Shown piece by piece: positions 42,266 through 50,932 of a DNA stretch of 64,000 bases. How positions within the stretch are numbered: position 1 is the stretch's first letter; each line of letters opens with the position of its first letter. The notes beneath the pieces were generated by a model. The model was not told the DNA's origin. It worked only from the letters and a program-made list of their open reading frames with translations, and made no database searches. This stretch comes from Rhizobium johnstonii 3841. Lineage in GTDB: Bacteria > Pseudomonadota > Alphaproteobacteria > Rhizobiales > Rhizobiaceae. The translations under genes were made by a program, and so were the position numbers. The stretch spans positions 1,245,501-1,309,500 of the forward strand of contig NC_008380.1 of assembly GCF_000009265.1 (NCBI RefSeq), read 5' to 3'.

Positions 42266-42749
42266 AGCGAGTAACGGCCGCACGGTGGTCGAACGGAGGT
42301 CGGAGCTTGAACTCGTGGTGACGCGCACCTTCAACGGCCCGGTTCGCCTCGTATTCGACGCGTGGACCAAGCCCGAGTTGTTCAAGCTGTGGTGGGCGCC
42401 GAAGTCGATGGGCGTGCCCCTTCTTTCCTGCGAGATGGATGTTCGCACCGGGGGCAGCTACCGCATCGCGTTCGGACACGACGCCTCGGACACCATGGCC
42501 TTCTTCGGCAAGTATCTCGACGTGTCGCCGCCATCGCGCCTCGTCTGGACCAATGACGAAGGCGGGGAGGAGGGCGCCGTCACCACGGTGACCTTCGAGG
42601 AAGAGAACGGCAGGACGCTGCTGGTCCTGCAGGAACTCTATCCCTCGAAGGAAGCGCTCGACCAGTCTTTCGTCGGCATGGAAGACGCGATGCCCGAGCA
42701 GTTCGAGCAGTTGGATGAACTTCTCATCACGCTCAGCGCGAGCGTGTGA
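42255..42749 (+). CDS. SRPBCC/AHSA1-like protein (ArsR module 3)
   Basis: The 164-residue AHSA1 protein has SELELVVTRTFNGPVRLVFDAWTKPELFKLWWAPKSMGVPLLSCEMDVRTGGSYRIAFGHD and GKYLDVSPPSRLVWTNDEGGEEGAVTTVTFEEENGRTLLVLQELYPSKEALD. It is translationally coupled to the ArsR gene. The three modules in this window are not close copies of one another, so they are not a recent duplication. Confidence 0.75.
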   Translation: MGDRASNGRTVVERRSELELVVTRTFNGPVRLVFDAWTKPELFKLWWAPKSMGVPLLSCEMDVRTGGSYRIAFGHDASDTMAFFGKYLDVSPPSRLVWTNDEGGEEGAVTTVTFEEENGRTLLVLQELYPSKEALDQSFVGMEDAMPEQFEQLDELLITLSASV

Positions 42750-42814
42750 CAGCTCGACTCAATCGGCCATGCCTCTTGACGGGTGGATGCGGCCAGTCGA
42801 TCCGGCGAAACTGC

Positions 42815-43549
42815 TCAGACCGCCCGAACCTCGGCAAGCCGCTTGACTGCGTATTCGTCCTGCCAGCAGACGGCGGCTTCCCATGCGGCTGATGCTTGCG
42901 CGGCGATGTCATGTGCGCCGTCGTCGAGATCGGCAGCGTTGTCGGGCAGCACCAGGTCAAGGTCGGGGACGTCGACATGTGACTCATCCCAGTCGATCAA
43001 CGTGACCCGATCTGCGGTGATGCGGACGTTGCCGGGGCTGTTGGGATTGCCGTGGACAACGCATGTCTGACGCCCGATGAGCCGCGCCCATGCTGCTCGA
43101 CATCGAATAACCCCCTCAGGCGGCATCGCGGCCAGGTTGATCCTCGTTCCGGTCTCAGTATGCAGGAGGTCGCTCGACGATCGCCAGCCCGGGCGCTGCG
43201 GCCAGCCCTGCGTCAGCCGATGCAGCTCGCGCAGCGTTTCGGCGACGCGACGCCAGTCGGACTCCGTCTCGGGCGGTCCGCCCTCCATGTATTTCATCAC
43301 CACCAGGCCGTCCACGAACAGTCGGCCGTCAGTCGTCGGAAGCGGCACCGGAACGGTCATGCCTTCACGGTCGAGGTATTGGAGCAACTCGGCTTCCCAT
43401 GTGAGATCAGCGTCGCTCCTGGAGCCGAGACGAGCGACCGCGATCTGCCCGTGGACGCGAACGCTCCACACGTCGTTGGCAACTCCACCCGTGAGCCGTT
43501 CGATGCGAACCGCGTCTTCGCCCCATTGCCCGAGTGCTTCCCATCCCAT
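42815..43549 (-). CDS. APH-like kinase-fold protein lacking the usual catalytic Asp
   Basis: The 244-residue APH-superfamily protein has RIERLTGGVANDVWSVRVHGQIAVARLG as nucleotide lobe and LIDWDESHVDVPDLDLVLP as metal motif. In the catalytic loop the canonical HGD is HGN (CVVHGNPNSPGNVRI), so the usual Asp base is absent. It might be inactive or use another residue. Alone on its strand, next to the cyclase gene. Confidence 0.65.
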   Translation of the reverse strand: MGWEALGQWGEDAVRIERLTGGVANDVWSVRVHGQIAVARLGSRSDADLTWEAELLQYLDREGMTVPVPLPTTDGRLFVDGLVVMKYMEGGPPETESDWRRVAETLRELHRLTQGWPQRPGWRSSSDLLHTETGTRINLAAMPPEGVIRCRAAWARLIGRQTCVVHGNPNSPGNVRITADRVTLIDWDESHVDVPDLDLVLPDNAADLDDGAHDIAAQASAAWEAAVCWQDEYAVKRLAEVRAV

Positions 43550-43665
43550 TGGCGATACCCTTGGCGGCCATGATTAAATTGGCGGAAGAAATAGAGAAAG
43601 TTTGCGACGCCACAAAGGCCGCTGGCGGCGCGAAGCTGCCGTTGGCAGCAACCCGAACGCCTCCT

Positions 43666-45597
43666 TCATTCCTGCGTCTTCGGGTTTTCGCCGACAAGCT
43701 CCCATAAATCGACCTTCTCGGCGCGCCCCTTGACCTGCACCAGGCCAAGCGGGCGAAGCTCGAAGCGATCGGCGACGGCGTCGTGGATGGCGGCGCTCAC
43801 CAGGATCGAGGTGTTGAATTCCTTGTTCAGTCCTTCCAGCCGTGAGGCGACATTGATCGTATCGCCCATGGCCGTGTACTGCTGCCTGGAAATCGCGCCG
43901 AAACTGCCGACGACCGCCGGGCCGGTGTGCAATCCAAATCGGGTGAACAGCTCGGGACGGCCATTCCGACTGTTCGCTTCGTTCAAGCCGTCAACCGCCG
44001 CTTTCATGGCGAGCGCGCATCGGCAGCCGTTTTCGGTATGTCTGGCATCCGGAACAGGGGCGTTCCACATGACGAAAATGGAATCGCCGAGATATTGCAC
44101 GACAGTCCCGCCATGGCGCTCCGCGATGGTGTTCAACAGTTCGAAATAGGCCGACAGCGTATCGACCACGTCCTCGGGCGAATGCTGCTCGGATATGGTG
44201 GTGAAGTCTCTGATGTCGGTGAAGAGCACTGTCACATCCTGCCGCTCCGCCTTGACGGCGGTTCGTCCCTTGGGATCGATGATCCGCCTGACGACTTCAC
44301 GCGGAACATAGAGGGCAAACTGGCTGATGGCATGGCGGCTTGCCGCCAGCGCGCTCGCCAGCGTGTTGATCTCGGATATCCAGGAGTGGGAGACACCTTT
44401 TTCGCCGACGTCGAGATCGCCGATCCTGCGCGCCTCGTCCGCCAGCCGATAGAGGGAGCGGCTGACCATGCGGGACAGCATCACCGAGGCAGCGACGCCT
44501 GCGATCACGAAGGCGGCCGCAATCAGGAGATTGTGCATAAGCAGCCGATTGGCCTCAGCCACCAGGTCTTCCAGGGGCACGACGATTGCCGCGACGCTTC
44601 CCTTAAACAGACCGGAGACGCCGACGGGGGCGATCTGCAGGATCTGGCGTTCGCCATCGAGATCGATCCGCACAACGCCGCCATTTGCAAAGGCCGGATC
44701 CCGCCTGAGCCTCGCCACTGTTTCCAGGCTCGTGTCGTAACTGTCTGTCGTCGTATCGACGGCAACGGCGCCATCGGCATTTTTCGACCATATGCCGAGA
44801 AGCCTGTTCATGATTGCCGGGTCGGAATGGGCGATCAGATCATCGGCATCATCGATGATGTAGGCGCGCGCCCGCGGCGAAATCTTCTCAGCATCCAGCA
44901 GCCGGCTGACAGTCATCAGGTGGATGTTGATGCCGACGACAACCTGATCGTCGTCTCTCATCGGTGCTGCGATCGTCAGCGTTGGAAGCTGCAGTGTTCC
45001 CGCAACATACGGTCCGACGGATACTTCCTCGCCGTGCTGGATGACGGATTGGTACCAGGGGCGTTGCCGCGGATCGAATGATGCATAGTCGACGTCACGC
45101 TCGGCGATCGGCCTTGCCTGGCGGTCGAGGAAGCGAAACGTCGATATGACGTCCGGGCCCTGTCTGCGTGCTATCGTGCGGATCGCAAAAGCCGTGCCAT
45201 CGGGTGCAGCGAGGATCCGGCGGACATCCTGCCTTTGCGTGTTGATGACCTGCAGATACGAGCCGTCAGGATAGCCGGTGTAGACGCTCGTCGCGTTGGG
45301 GACGTTTCTGAGAACCTCCAGAAAGAATTGCTGTTTGGCTGTGATATCCTGGGGCGGCGGGGAGGTGAGCAACGGCAGGGTCGATGCCAGTGCCACCGCC
45401 TCGGTGCCGCCCTGCAGCGTATTGCGGTACCCCTCGATCAGCCGCAGGCTCATCTCGCGCATCTGCTGCACGCCCGCACTGACGGCAGCATCGCTTCCTT
45501 GCCTGAACGCCAGCCAGATGATCGGCGTCGACGTGCAAAGCAGCGATGCGACGACCAGGACGCCGAGATGCAGTCTTAGGGGTTTGGACCAGTGCAC
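43666..45597 (-). CDS. Cache-HAMP-class III cyclase (membrane receptor)
   Basis: The 643-residue sensor has an N-terminal membrane helix (LHLGVLVVASLLCTSTPIIWLAF), a periplasmic double-Cache domain with VYTGYPDGSYLQVINTQRQD, a second helix (LLIAAAFVIAGVAASVMLSRMV), HAMP (SRSLYRLADEARRIGDLDVG) and a cyclase domain with LFTDIRDFT, YLGDSIFVMWNAP and MGDTINVASRLEGLN, which contain the metal Asp pair and the N/R transition-state pair. It converts ATP or GTP into a cyclic nucleotide when the periplasmic domain binds a ligand. Its C-terminus matches the stub at 12846-12950. Confidence 0.85.
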   Translation of the reverse strand: MHWSKPLRLHLGVLVVASLLCTSTPIIWLAFRQGSDAAVSAGVQQMREMSLRLIEGYRNTLQGGTEAVALASTLPLLTSPPPQDITAKQQFFLEVLRNVPNATSVYTGYPDGSYLQVINTQRQDVRRILAAPDGTAFAIRTIARRQGPDVISTFRFLDRQARPIAERDVDYASFDPRQRPWYQSVIQHGEEVSVGPYVAGTLQLPTLTIAAPMRDDDQVVVGINIHLMTVSRLLDAEKISPRARAYIIDDADDLIAHSDPAIMNRLLGIWSKNADGAVAVDTTTDSYDTSLETVARLRRDPAFANGGVVRIDLDGERQILQIAPVGVSGLFKGSVAAIVVPLEDLVAEANRLLMHNLLIAAAFVIAGVAASVMLSRMVSRSLYRLADEARRIGDLDVGEKGVSHSWISEINTLASALAASRHAISQFALYVPREVVRRIIDPKGRTAVKAERQDVTVLFTDIRDFTTISEQHSPEDVVDTLSAYFELLNTIAERHGGTVVQYLGDSIFVMWNAPVPDARHTENGCRCALAMKAAVDGLNEANSRNGRPELFTRFGLHTGPAVVGSFGAISRQQYTAMGDTINVASRLEGLNKEFNTSILVSAAIHDAVADRFELRPLGLVQVKGRAEKVDLWELVGENPKTQE

Positions 45598-45792
45598 GAG
45601 ATTTCCCCCGAAATGCGGACACGTCTCAGCACACGAGGCATAGCCAACGATGGCAGCTAACCGCTTTTTGAAAACTTACACAAGGCGGCGAGTGCGGTCA
45701 CACCGCCGCTGCGCGTTTCGGCAGAACGAGATCGCCGATCATATCCGCATGCGGCCTGTCCTTGCTCCAGCCGCCACCCGACGCTCCGTCCT

Positions 45793-45812
45793 CCTCGGGC
45801 TTTGACCCGAGG
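45793..45812. repeat. Rhizobial intergenic palindrome
   Basis: CCTCGGG-CTTTGA-CCCGAGG forms a perfect 7-bp stem. It belongs to the same repeat type as 62286-62314 and lies in a gene-free 340-bp stretch with further GC-rich inverted sequence (GGGCTCAAGGCCC); no gene is seen in this stretch. Confidence 0.55.
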
Positions 45813-45939
45813 ATCCAATCACGCCTCCATCCGCCGCGGAAATGACCCCTAGGGCTCAAGGCCCGGGATGATGGATGGTGGCGTCTTCGAAGCCGGGGTT
45901 CAACCGAGAGAACCAGCGACGCGAGACCGAAGCCCAATG

Positions 45940-46290
45940 TTACCGCCCGTGAACCGCCTTTAGCTTCTCATAATGCTCCTCGACCCGGCGGCATGCCTCT
46001 CGCGAGGTTTCCTCCGAGCCGCTGCGAGGCATTATCTCCTGTCGCACCCATGGAAGGTGGGCAGCGTTCCACTTCCACATGCCGGGTTTCAGGTCAGCCG
46101 CGTTCTCAAGCTCGACGCGGCCGAAAGACTGGTCGCCGTCGAAGCCGCTAAAATCCTGATGTCCTTCTCCAGGCCACGTCTCGCGCCATGTGTAGATCGG
46201 TTGGTATTGATCTTTCATGTCGTGGCCCATCCGCTTTGCGCGCCATCGTCGATAGATGGCTTTAAGCATTTGCGGATGCGATGGTTCCAT
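45940..46290 (-). CDS. Small hypothetical protein, paralogue of 49444-49764
   Basis: The protein has up to about 116 residues. Its core YTWRETWPGEGHQDFSGFDGDQSFGRVELENAADLKPGMWKWN aligns with the YKWRHAWREKPGDDYVAFDGDTQIGRIFRSQAGGVVDNRWFW core of 49444-49764. Both share W-R-x-x-W, DF/DY-x-x-FDGD-x-x-x-GR and a Trp-rich end. Start uncertain: ATGs at 46290, 46227 and 46218 are all possible and none has a good ribosome site. No name known. Confidence 0.5.
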   Translation of the reverse strand: MEPSHPQMLKAIYRRWRAKRMGHDMKDQYQPIYTWRETWPGEGHQDFSGFDGDQSFGRVELENAADLKPGMWKWNAAHLPWVRQEIMPRSGSEETSREACRRVEEHYEKLKAVHGR

Positions 46291-46389
46291 GACGGAGCCT
46301 GCGAAGTCCAAACCGCTCCGAGAGATGCCGATAAGCCGACCTCCGCCGCCCGGCCCGCCACGGCCGGGAAATCTCCCGCTCCGCTCGCC

Positions 46390-46968
46390 TCAGGCCCGCT
46401 TCCGCCGCATCTGCGTCACGCTCCGCCAGACGGCCGACACCAGGAAATAGAAGGCGCCGAGGCCGGCATATCCGGCGATGTTGGCGATTGACGGCGCTTC
46501 CGGTATTTGCGCCTGGGCGATGAAGAAGGCGCCTGCCACGGCGGATTGGCCGCCGCTGAGGATCATCGCCCACTGGCCGCCATTGGTCTTCCAGCGCCGG
46601 ACAGCGGTTCCAAGTTGCAGCAGGCCGGATAAGATCGCCCAGAGACCGAAGACGCCGAGAACCCAGTTCATGCTCATCGTCAGGGCGACGATCACGGCAG
46701 CGGTCGTCACCGCGCTGACGGCGACGTTGATCGCCTGGCTGCGGTTGTTTGCCAGGCCGCCGTTCCGCGCTGCGTCGACCAGGTTGGCGGCGGCATCCCA
46801 GGCCGGGTAGAGGATCAGCAAGGCGGCGGCGACGGCGAGCGACTGGCGGCCGGCCGTCAAGGCTGCGGCGACCCAGATGGCGGAAAAGGCTGCTCGCGTG
46901 AAGTAATAGCGCGTCAGCCACTCTTCCCTGTCGCCAGACGCGACGGTGGTTTGATCGGTGGTCATCAT
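46390..46968 (-). CDS. Membrane protein of HdeD/DUF308-like type
   Basis: This 192-residue protein with six likely membrane segments (SLAVAAALLILYPAWDAAANLV, INVAVSAVTTAAVIVALTMS, WVLGVFGLWAILSGLLQLGTAVRRWK, GGQSAVAGAFF, IAGYAGLGAFYFLVSAVW) resembles the DUF308/HdeD pattern by the GL-WAILSG-LQL run. Function unknown. Confidence 0.55.
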   Translation of the reverse strand: MMTTDQTTVASGDREEWLTRYYFTRAAFSAIWVAAALTAGRQSLAVAAALLILYPAWDAAANLVDAARNGGLANNRSQAINVAVSAVTTAAVIVALTMSMNWVLGVFGLWAILSGLLQLGTAVRRWKTNGGQWAMILSGGQSAVAGAFFIAQAQIPEAPSIANIAGYAGLGAFYFLVSAVWRSVTQMRRKRA

Positions 46969-47162
46969 GATCTCTTTCCTGAATGTGATGGTGTTGGTCT
47001 GATAGGGGCGGGCTCGCCGTCATGAGCGGCGGCGTCCGTCATCGCGATGGGATTTCCTGGGCTTGCCGGAACTTTCGAGTCCATCGCCTGCAAGTCAGGC
47101 GGCATTCCCTGGTAAATCGCCGGTCGAACCGGGGGCGGCCTGGCCGACCGGCGACGACGTGG

Positions 47163-47792
47163 TCACATGGGCGGGACCACGCCATTCTTGCCGACAAGCA
47201 CCTGATGGGCGAGGGGACCCGAGGCAGCCTTCTCGGCGGGGATGAAGACGACGGCGCCGGGAACGAGATCGTCCTTGGTGGCCGGAGCGATGGTCACGAC
47301 CGGCGTGCCGTCCGGAATCGAGATCTTCTTTTCCTTGCCGTGATAGGAGACGGTGATCGTGCGGCCATCGACGCCCTTGACGGCGTCGGCGACGGTCGCA
47401 TTGGTCATGCTGCTGTTCGGCTTGAGGTCCCAGCTGTAGCTGCCTTCACCAGCACCTTTCATCGCCGGCGGGAAGATCAGCACTTCAAGCGCGCCGTCGC
47501 CGCCGCTTTCGCTGGGCAGCGATGCGATGCCGACGAAGTCGCCCGGCTTGATGTCGGTGACCGCGGCATTTGCGACGCTCGCCAGGTTCCAGCCGTCGGC
47601 GAGGGTGACATCGACGGTCTCTCCCTCGCGGGTCTTCACCTTGAGAACGGTGCCGCCGTAACTGACGATGCTGCCCCTGACATGGACCTGCTCGGCCTTC
47701 TGGTCTTCGGCATGGACGGGCACCAGTAAGATAGCCGCTGACGCGATAGCGCTGAGCCCCAGGACGAGGGCGGGGAGAATGTTCTTGATCAT
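47163..47792 (-). CDS. Exported protein under TetR-type operator
   Basis: The 209-residue product starts MIKNILPALVLGLSAIASAA ILLVPVHAED (signal peptide, cleavage after VHA). The mature part has a small beta-barrel-like domain (VRGSIVSYGGTVLKVKTREGETVDVTLADGWNL) of the DUF5666-like kind, repeated once as VDGRTITVSYHGKEKKISIPDGTPVVTI. The ribosome site AGGAAG is embedded in the operator at 47799-47816, so the TetR at 47864 probably represses it. Confidence 0.65.
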   Translation of the reverse strand: MIKNILPALVLGLSAIASAAILLVPVHAEDQKAEQVHVRGSIVSYGGTVLKVKTREGETVDVTLADGWNLASVANAAVTDIKPGDFVGIASLPSESGGDGALEVLIFPPAMKGAGEGSYSWDLKPNSSMTNATVADAVKGVDGRTITVSYHGKEKKISIPDGTPVVTIAPATKDDLVPGAVVFIPAEKAASGPLAHQVLVGKNGVVPPM

Positions 47793-47798
47793 ATCGCT

Positions 47799-47816
47799 CT
47801 TCCTACTAGTTGGTAG
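47799..47816 (-). promoter_or_regulatory. TetR operator in front of the exported protein gene
   Basis: On the minus strand CTACCAACTAGTAGGAAG lies six bases upstream of the start codon. It matches the site near the TetR gene's own start (48464-48481) at 15 of 18 positions and overlaps the ribosome-binding site. Confidence 0.65.
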
Positions 47817-47863
47817 TTTTGCTGAACGTCGTTGTCGCTCCGGGCTTTATTCCGCCCGGAACC

Positions 47864-48454
47864 TTATCGAGTGGCGGTCGGAGTGAGCCGCTGCAAGGTG
47901 GGAGCCAGAATGGTGGCGAAGACCTCCGGAGTCCCGTAAGCCCGGGCTGAAAGCATGGCGCCGTGGACGGAGGCCATGAAGGCTTCAGCCTCGACGCGCG
48001 GTTCGCTCGACAGTTTCAAACTCCCGTCCTGAGCGCCCCGCTCCATCACCGAGGTCAGCCATGCCGACGCAAAGCGGAAGAAAGCCTTGACCTCGGCTGC
48101 GACCTCCGGCGGCAGTGCCGGCAGTTCGCTCGCAAGCAGGGCGCAGACGCAAAACGGCCGGCTTGCATCCTCGATGCACTTGGCCCAGTGGCCCGCATAG
48201 GCCTGGAGGAGGGCGAGCGGATTCCGCACCTGTCGCTCGAGGCCCGCAATACCCGCCTCGGCATCTTCGCGATATCGCACGACAAGCGTGCGCACCAGGT
48301 CGGTCTTGCTCGGAAAATGGTGATGGATGCTGGCCTTGCGGATCCCGACGACGGCAGCAATATCGGCATAGCTGAAGCCGTTATAGCCTCCGGTCATGAT
48401 CAATGCTCGGGCGGAGGCCAGGATCTCGTCGGAGGTCGTCAAAAGATTGCTCAT
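47864..48454 (-). CDS. TetR-family repressor
   Basis: The 196-residue product has an HTH: DEILASARALIMTGGYNGFSYADIAAVVGIRKASIHHHFPSKTDLVRTLVVRYRED, and a C-terminal domain of the TetR_C_6-like kind with CVCALLASELPALPPEVAAEVKAFFRF. The ligand is unknown. It likely autoregulates through 48464-48481 and controls the exported protein at 47163. Confidence 0.85.
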   Translation of the reverse strand: MSNLLTTSDEILASARALIMTGGYNGFSYADIAAVVGIRKASIHHHFPSKTDLVRTLVVRYREDAEAGIAGLERQVRNPLALLQAYAGHWAKCIEDASRPFCVCALLASELPALPPEVAAEVKAFFRFASAWLTSVMERGAQDGSLKLSSEPRVEAEAFMASVHGAMLSARAYGTPEVFATILAPTLQRLTPTATR

Positions 48455-48463
48455 GGGCTGTGT

Positions 48464-48481
48464 CTACCTTCCAGTAGGAAG
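48464..48481. promoter_or_regulatory. TetR auto-operator
   Basis: CTACCTTCCAGTAGGAAG includes the dyad CCTTCC-AGTA-GGAAGG (48467-48482) nine bases upstream of the TetR start codon. It matches the site at 47799-47816. Confidence 0.65.
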
Positions 48482-48652
48482 GCTGTCAAGCGGAACGCAG
48501 TGTTCCGCCGTCACCAGTTGTGGAGACGGTCACGGGCTTCACTTTGACTCCGGCGAAAAGTGATGGCGGCATCGGTTGTAACGACCGGCCTTGACTCGCC
48601 TCGAACACCCGGAACATAATCAGAACATCTAATATGCGGAATGGAGTTCTGG

Positions 48653-49369
48653 ATGTGCGGCCGCGTCTATATCAAGACATCGCTTGAGGAACTGGTGCGC
48701 AATTTCGCCTTCGCGGAGCGAGGCGCGATCGATGCGCTCGGGAACCGATTTCCGCGCTACAACGGCGCGCCGACGCTGGATTATCCGATCATCATTCGCG
48801 ACATGGTCCGCGAACCTGATGTTATGGGGCCGGTATTCGCCAGCGCTCGCTGGGGTCTGATGCCGACATGGATGAAGCCGGGAGGGCGTCCGCCGCCGAT
48901 CAATGCGCGCTGCGAGGGCATCAGTACCAACGGCCTGTTCCGCTCGGCCTACAGGTCGCGCCGTTGCCTGGTGCCGATCAACGGCTTCTTCGAATGGAAG
49001 GATATCTTCGGCACGGGCAAGAACAAACAGCCCTACGCGATCGCCATGGCTGACGGCTCGCCCTTCGCGCTCGCCGGCATCTGGGAGACGCGGCGCGACA
49101 ATGACATAGAGACTCGGAGCTTCGCAATTGTCACCTGCGAACCGAATGAGATGATGGCGCAGATCCATGATCGGATGCCGGTCGTCCTGCATCGTGAGGA
49201 TTATGAACGCTGGCTATCGCCCGAACCCGATCCGAACGACCTGATGAAGCCGTTCCCTGCCGAGTTGATGACCATGTGGCCGATCGGCCGCAATGTAGGT
49301 TCGCCCAAGAATGACACGGCTGACATCATCGATCCGATCGACCCCGATCCGGAACCGACGCTGATCTGA
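48653..49369 (+). CDS. SRAP-family abasic-site protein (YedK/HMCES-like)
   Basis: The 238-residue SRAP domain has C2 immediately after Met (MCGRVYIK), N84 in INARCEG, E114 in FFEWK and H172 in IHDRMPVVL, the complete catalytic set. The enzyme shields abasic sites in single-stranded DNA by a covalent bond with Cys2; Met removal is needed, so the ATG at 48653 rather than the earlier one at 48641 is the start. It stands alone; no LexA box was recognised. Confidence 0.9.
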   Translation: MCGRVYIKTSLEELVRNFAFAERGAIDALGNRFPRYNGAPTLDYPIIIRDMVREPDVMGPVFASARWGLMPTWMKPGGRPPPINARCEGISTNGLFRSAYRSRRCLVPINGFFEWKDIFGTGKNKQPYAIAMADGSPFALAGIWETRRDNDIETRSFAIVTCEPNEMMAQIHDRMPVVLHREDYERWLSPEPDPNDLMKPFPAELMTMWPIGRNVGSPKNDTADIIDPIDPDPEPTLI

Positions 49370-49443
49370 ATTCACCGGCTCGGGCGGGAGCCATCCATCA
49401 ACTATGCGGTCAAAAAGAACCTCGCGAGAGGACAGGACGACGC

Positions 49444-49764
49444 ATGCCAGAACAAATCACATGGAAATCGTGGGAACATGTCAGCGGCCGAGAAATCAAA
49501 TATAAATGGCGGCACGCTTGGAGGGAGAAACCCGGCGACGATTACGTCGCTTTTGACGGCGATACCCAGATCGGAAGGATATTCCGGTCACAGGCCGGCG
49601 GAGTGGTCGATAATCGATGGTTCTGGATCGTGGCGACAGACGGCAACCATCGACTGGATTGGCCGTCAGCCGGATACGAGGACAGTGCCTATGTCGCCTC
49701 AAGGCGGCTGGAAATGATCTACGAGAGCATCAAAGGTGGGAAACCAAGGACGGCGCACCCATGA
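49444..49764 (+). CDS. Small hypothetical protein with FDGD core
   Basis: This 106-residue protein, MPEQITWKSWEHVSGREIKYKWRHAWREKPGDDYVAFDGDTQIGRIFRSQAGGVVDNRWFWIVATDGNHRLDW..., shares the W-R-x-x-W..FDGD..GR core with 45940-46290. It looks like a small beta-rich protein of a rhizobial family. Its stop overlaps the next start (ATGA). Confidence 0.6.
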   Translation: MPEQITWKSWEHVSGREIKYKWRHAWREKPGDDYVAFDGDTQIGRIFRSQAGGVVDNRWFWIVATDGNHRLDWPSAGYEDSAYVASRRLEMIYESIKGGKPRTAHP

Positions 49765-50000
49765 GCATCGCAGGCCATTCGAGTGCGCCGGGCGCCAATG
49801 TGATCGTTGAGCATTATTGCGAGCACCGGCAAGCTGACGGCACAGGCTGCAAGGAATGGGGAGGCTGGGGCCACAGCCCATCGCCGGCCGTGCCAACGCG
49901 CTGGTGGTGCTTTGAGCATTTCCCGCATAAATCATACGAACAGGAACAGGCACTCAGGCGGAAGCTGGAGGCGGCCGAGGGTGGGAAAATCTTCCAATGA
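49761..50000 (+). CDS. Small Cys/His/Trp-rich protein
   Basis: The 79-residue product contains VEHYCEHRQADGTGCKEWGGWGHSPSPAVPTRWWCFEHFPHKSYEQE. The spaced Cys and His residues (C-x-H, C, C-x-x-H) could bind a metal ion, as in a small zinc ribbon. It is coupled to the preceding gene by an ATGA overlap, so the two form a pair. Confidence 0.5.
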   Translation: MSIAGHSSAPGANVIVEHYCEHRQADGTGCKEWGGWGHSPSPAVPTRWWCFEHFPHKSYEQEQALRRKLEAAEGGKIFQ

Positions 50001-50025
50001 GGGCCAGCTGATTGATGTTCCGTCG

Positions 50026-50853
50026 TCAGCCGTCGGTCGAGACGGTGACGGATTTCCACGCCTCGATCTCTTGCTGCAGGCGAACGATCCTCTCCGACAC
50101 ATGCCTGAGGGCGTCGCTGCCAAGCAGCAGCTGCGGCGGCGGATTATCGGATTCGATGAGCTTCAGAACCGCTGCGGCCAATTTGGCGGGATCGCCGAGC
50201 TGCTTGCCGCTGACGGCCTGTCGCGCCTCGCGTATCGGGTCGAACAGGCCATCATAATCGGCGATCGACCTCTCCGTGCGGACCATCGATCGCCCGGCCC
50301 AGTCCGTCCGGAAGGAGCCGGGGCAAAGGGTCGTCACATGCACGCCGAACGGCGCCATTTCCGAACGCATCACTTCCGATATGCCTTGCAGCGCAAACTT
50401 GCTGCCGCAGTAATAGGCGATGCCGGGCATGGTGATCATGCCGCCCATCGACGTGACGTTGACGATGAACCCTTGGCGCCGCGCGCGAAACCGCGGCAGA
50501 AATGCCTTGGCGACGGCGACGGCGCCGAAGACGTTGACCTCGAACTGACGCCGCATCTCTTCGATCGGCGACTCCTCGATCACGCCTTCATGGCCGTAGC
50601 CGGCATTGTTGATCAGCACGTCGACCGGCCCATGTTCGTCCTCCGCGTGGCCGACGACGTCATCGATACGGTCGAACTCGGTGACGTCGCAAAGGACCGG
50701 CCGCAGGGCAGGCAGGGTTTTGGCAAGCGCAGCGCGCGCGGCTTGCGAGCGCACAGTGCCGATCACCCTGTGGCCCGCCTGAAGCGCCGCAGACGCGATG
50801 GCCAGCCCGAAGCCGGAATTCGATCCGGTGATGAAGAAGGTCTTTCGTGACAT
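50026..50853 (-). CDS. SDR-family oxidoreductase
   Basis: This 275-residue SDR has TGSNSGFG (9-16), VLINNAGYGHEGVIEE, GFIVNVTSMGGM and catalytic Y-CGS-K in AYYCGSKFALQG. The group includes many uncharacterised oxidoreductases acting on ketones or sugars. It is divergent from the AraC gene at 50933, its likely activator. Confidence 0.85.
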   Translation of the reverse strand: MSRKTFFITGSNSGFGLAIASAALQAGHRVIGTVRSQAARAALAKTLPALRPVLCDVTEFDRIDDVVGHAEDEHGPVDVLINNAGYGHEGVIEESPIEEMRRQFEVNVFGAVAVAKAFLPRFRARRQGFIVNVTSMGGMITMPGIAYYCGSKFALQGISEVMRSEMAPFGVHVTTLCPGSFRTDWAGRSMVRTERSIADYDGLFDPIREARQAVSGKQLGDPAKLAAAVLKLIESDNPPPQLLLGSDALRHVSERIVRLQQEIEAWKSVTVSTDG

Positions 50854-50932
50854 GAGCGATATTCCTTGATTGAGGATACGATTTGACAAATAGTATGGAG
50901 AAACCGGCGCATCGATTGCGGATTCTCTCAAA

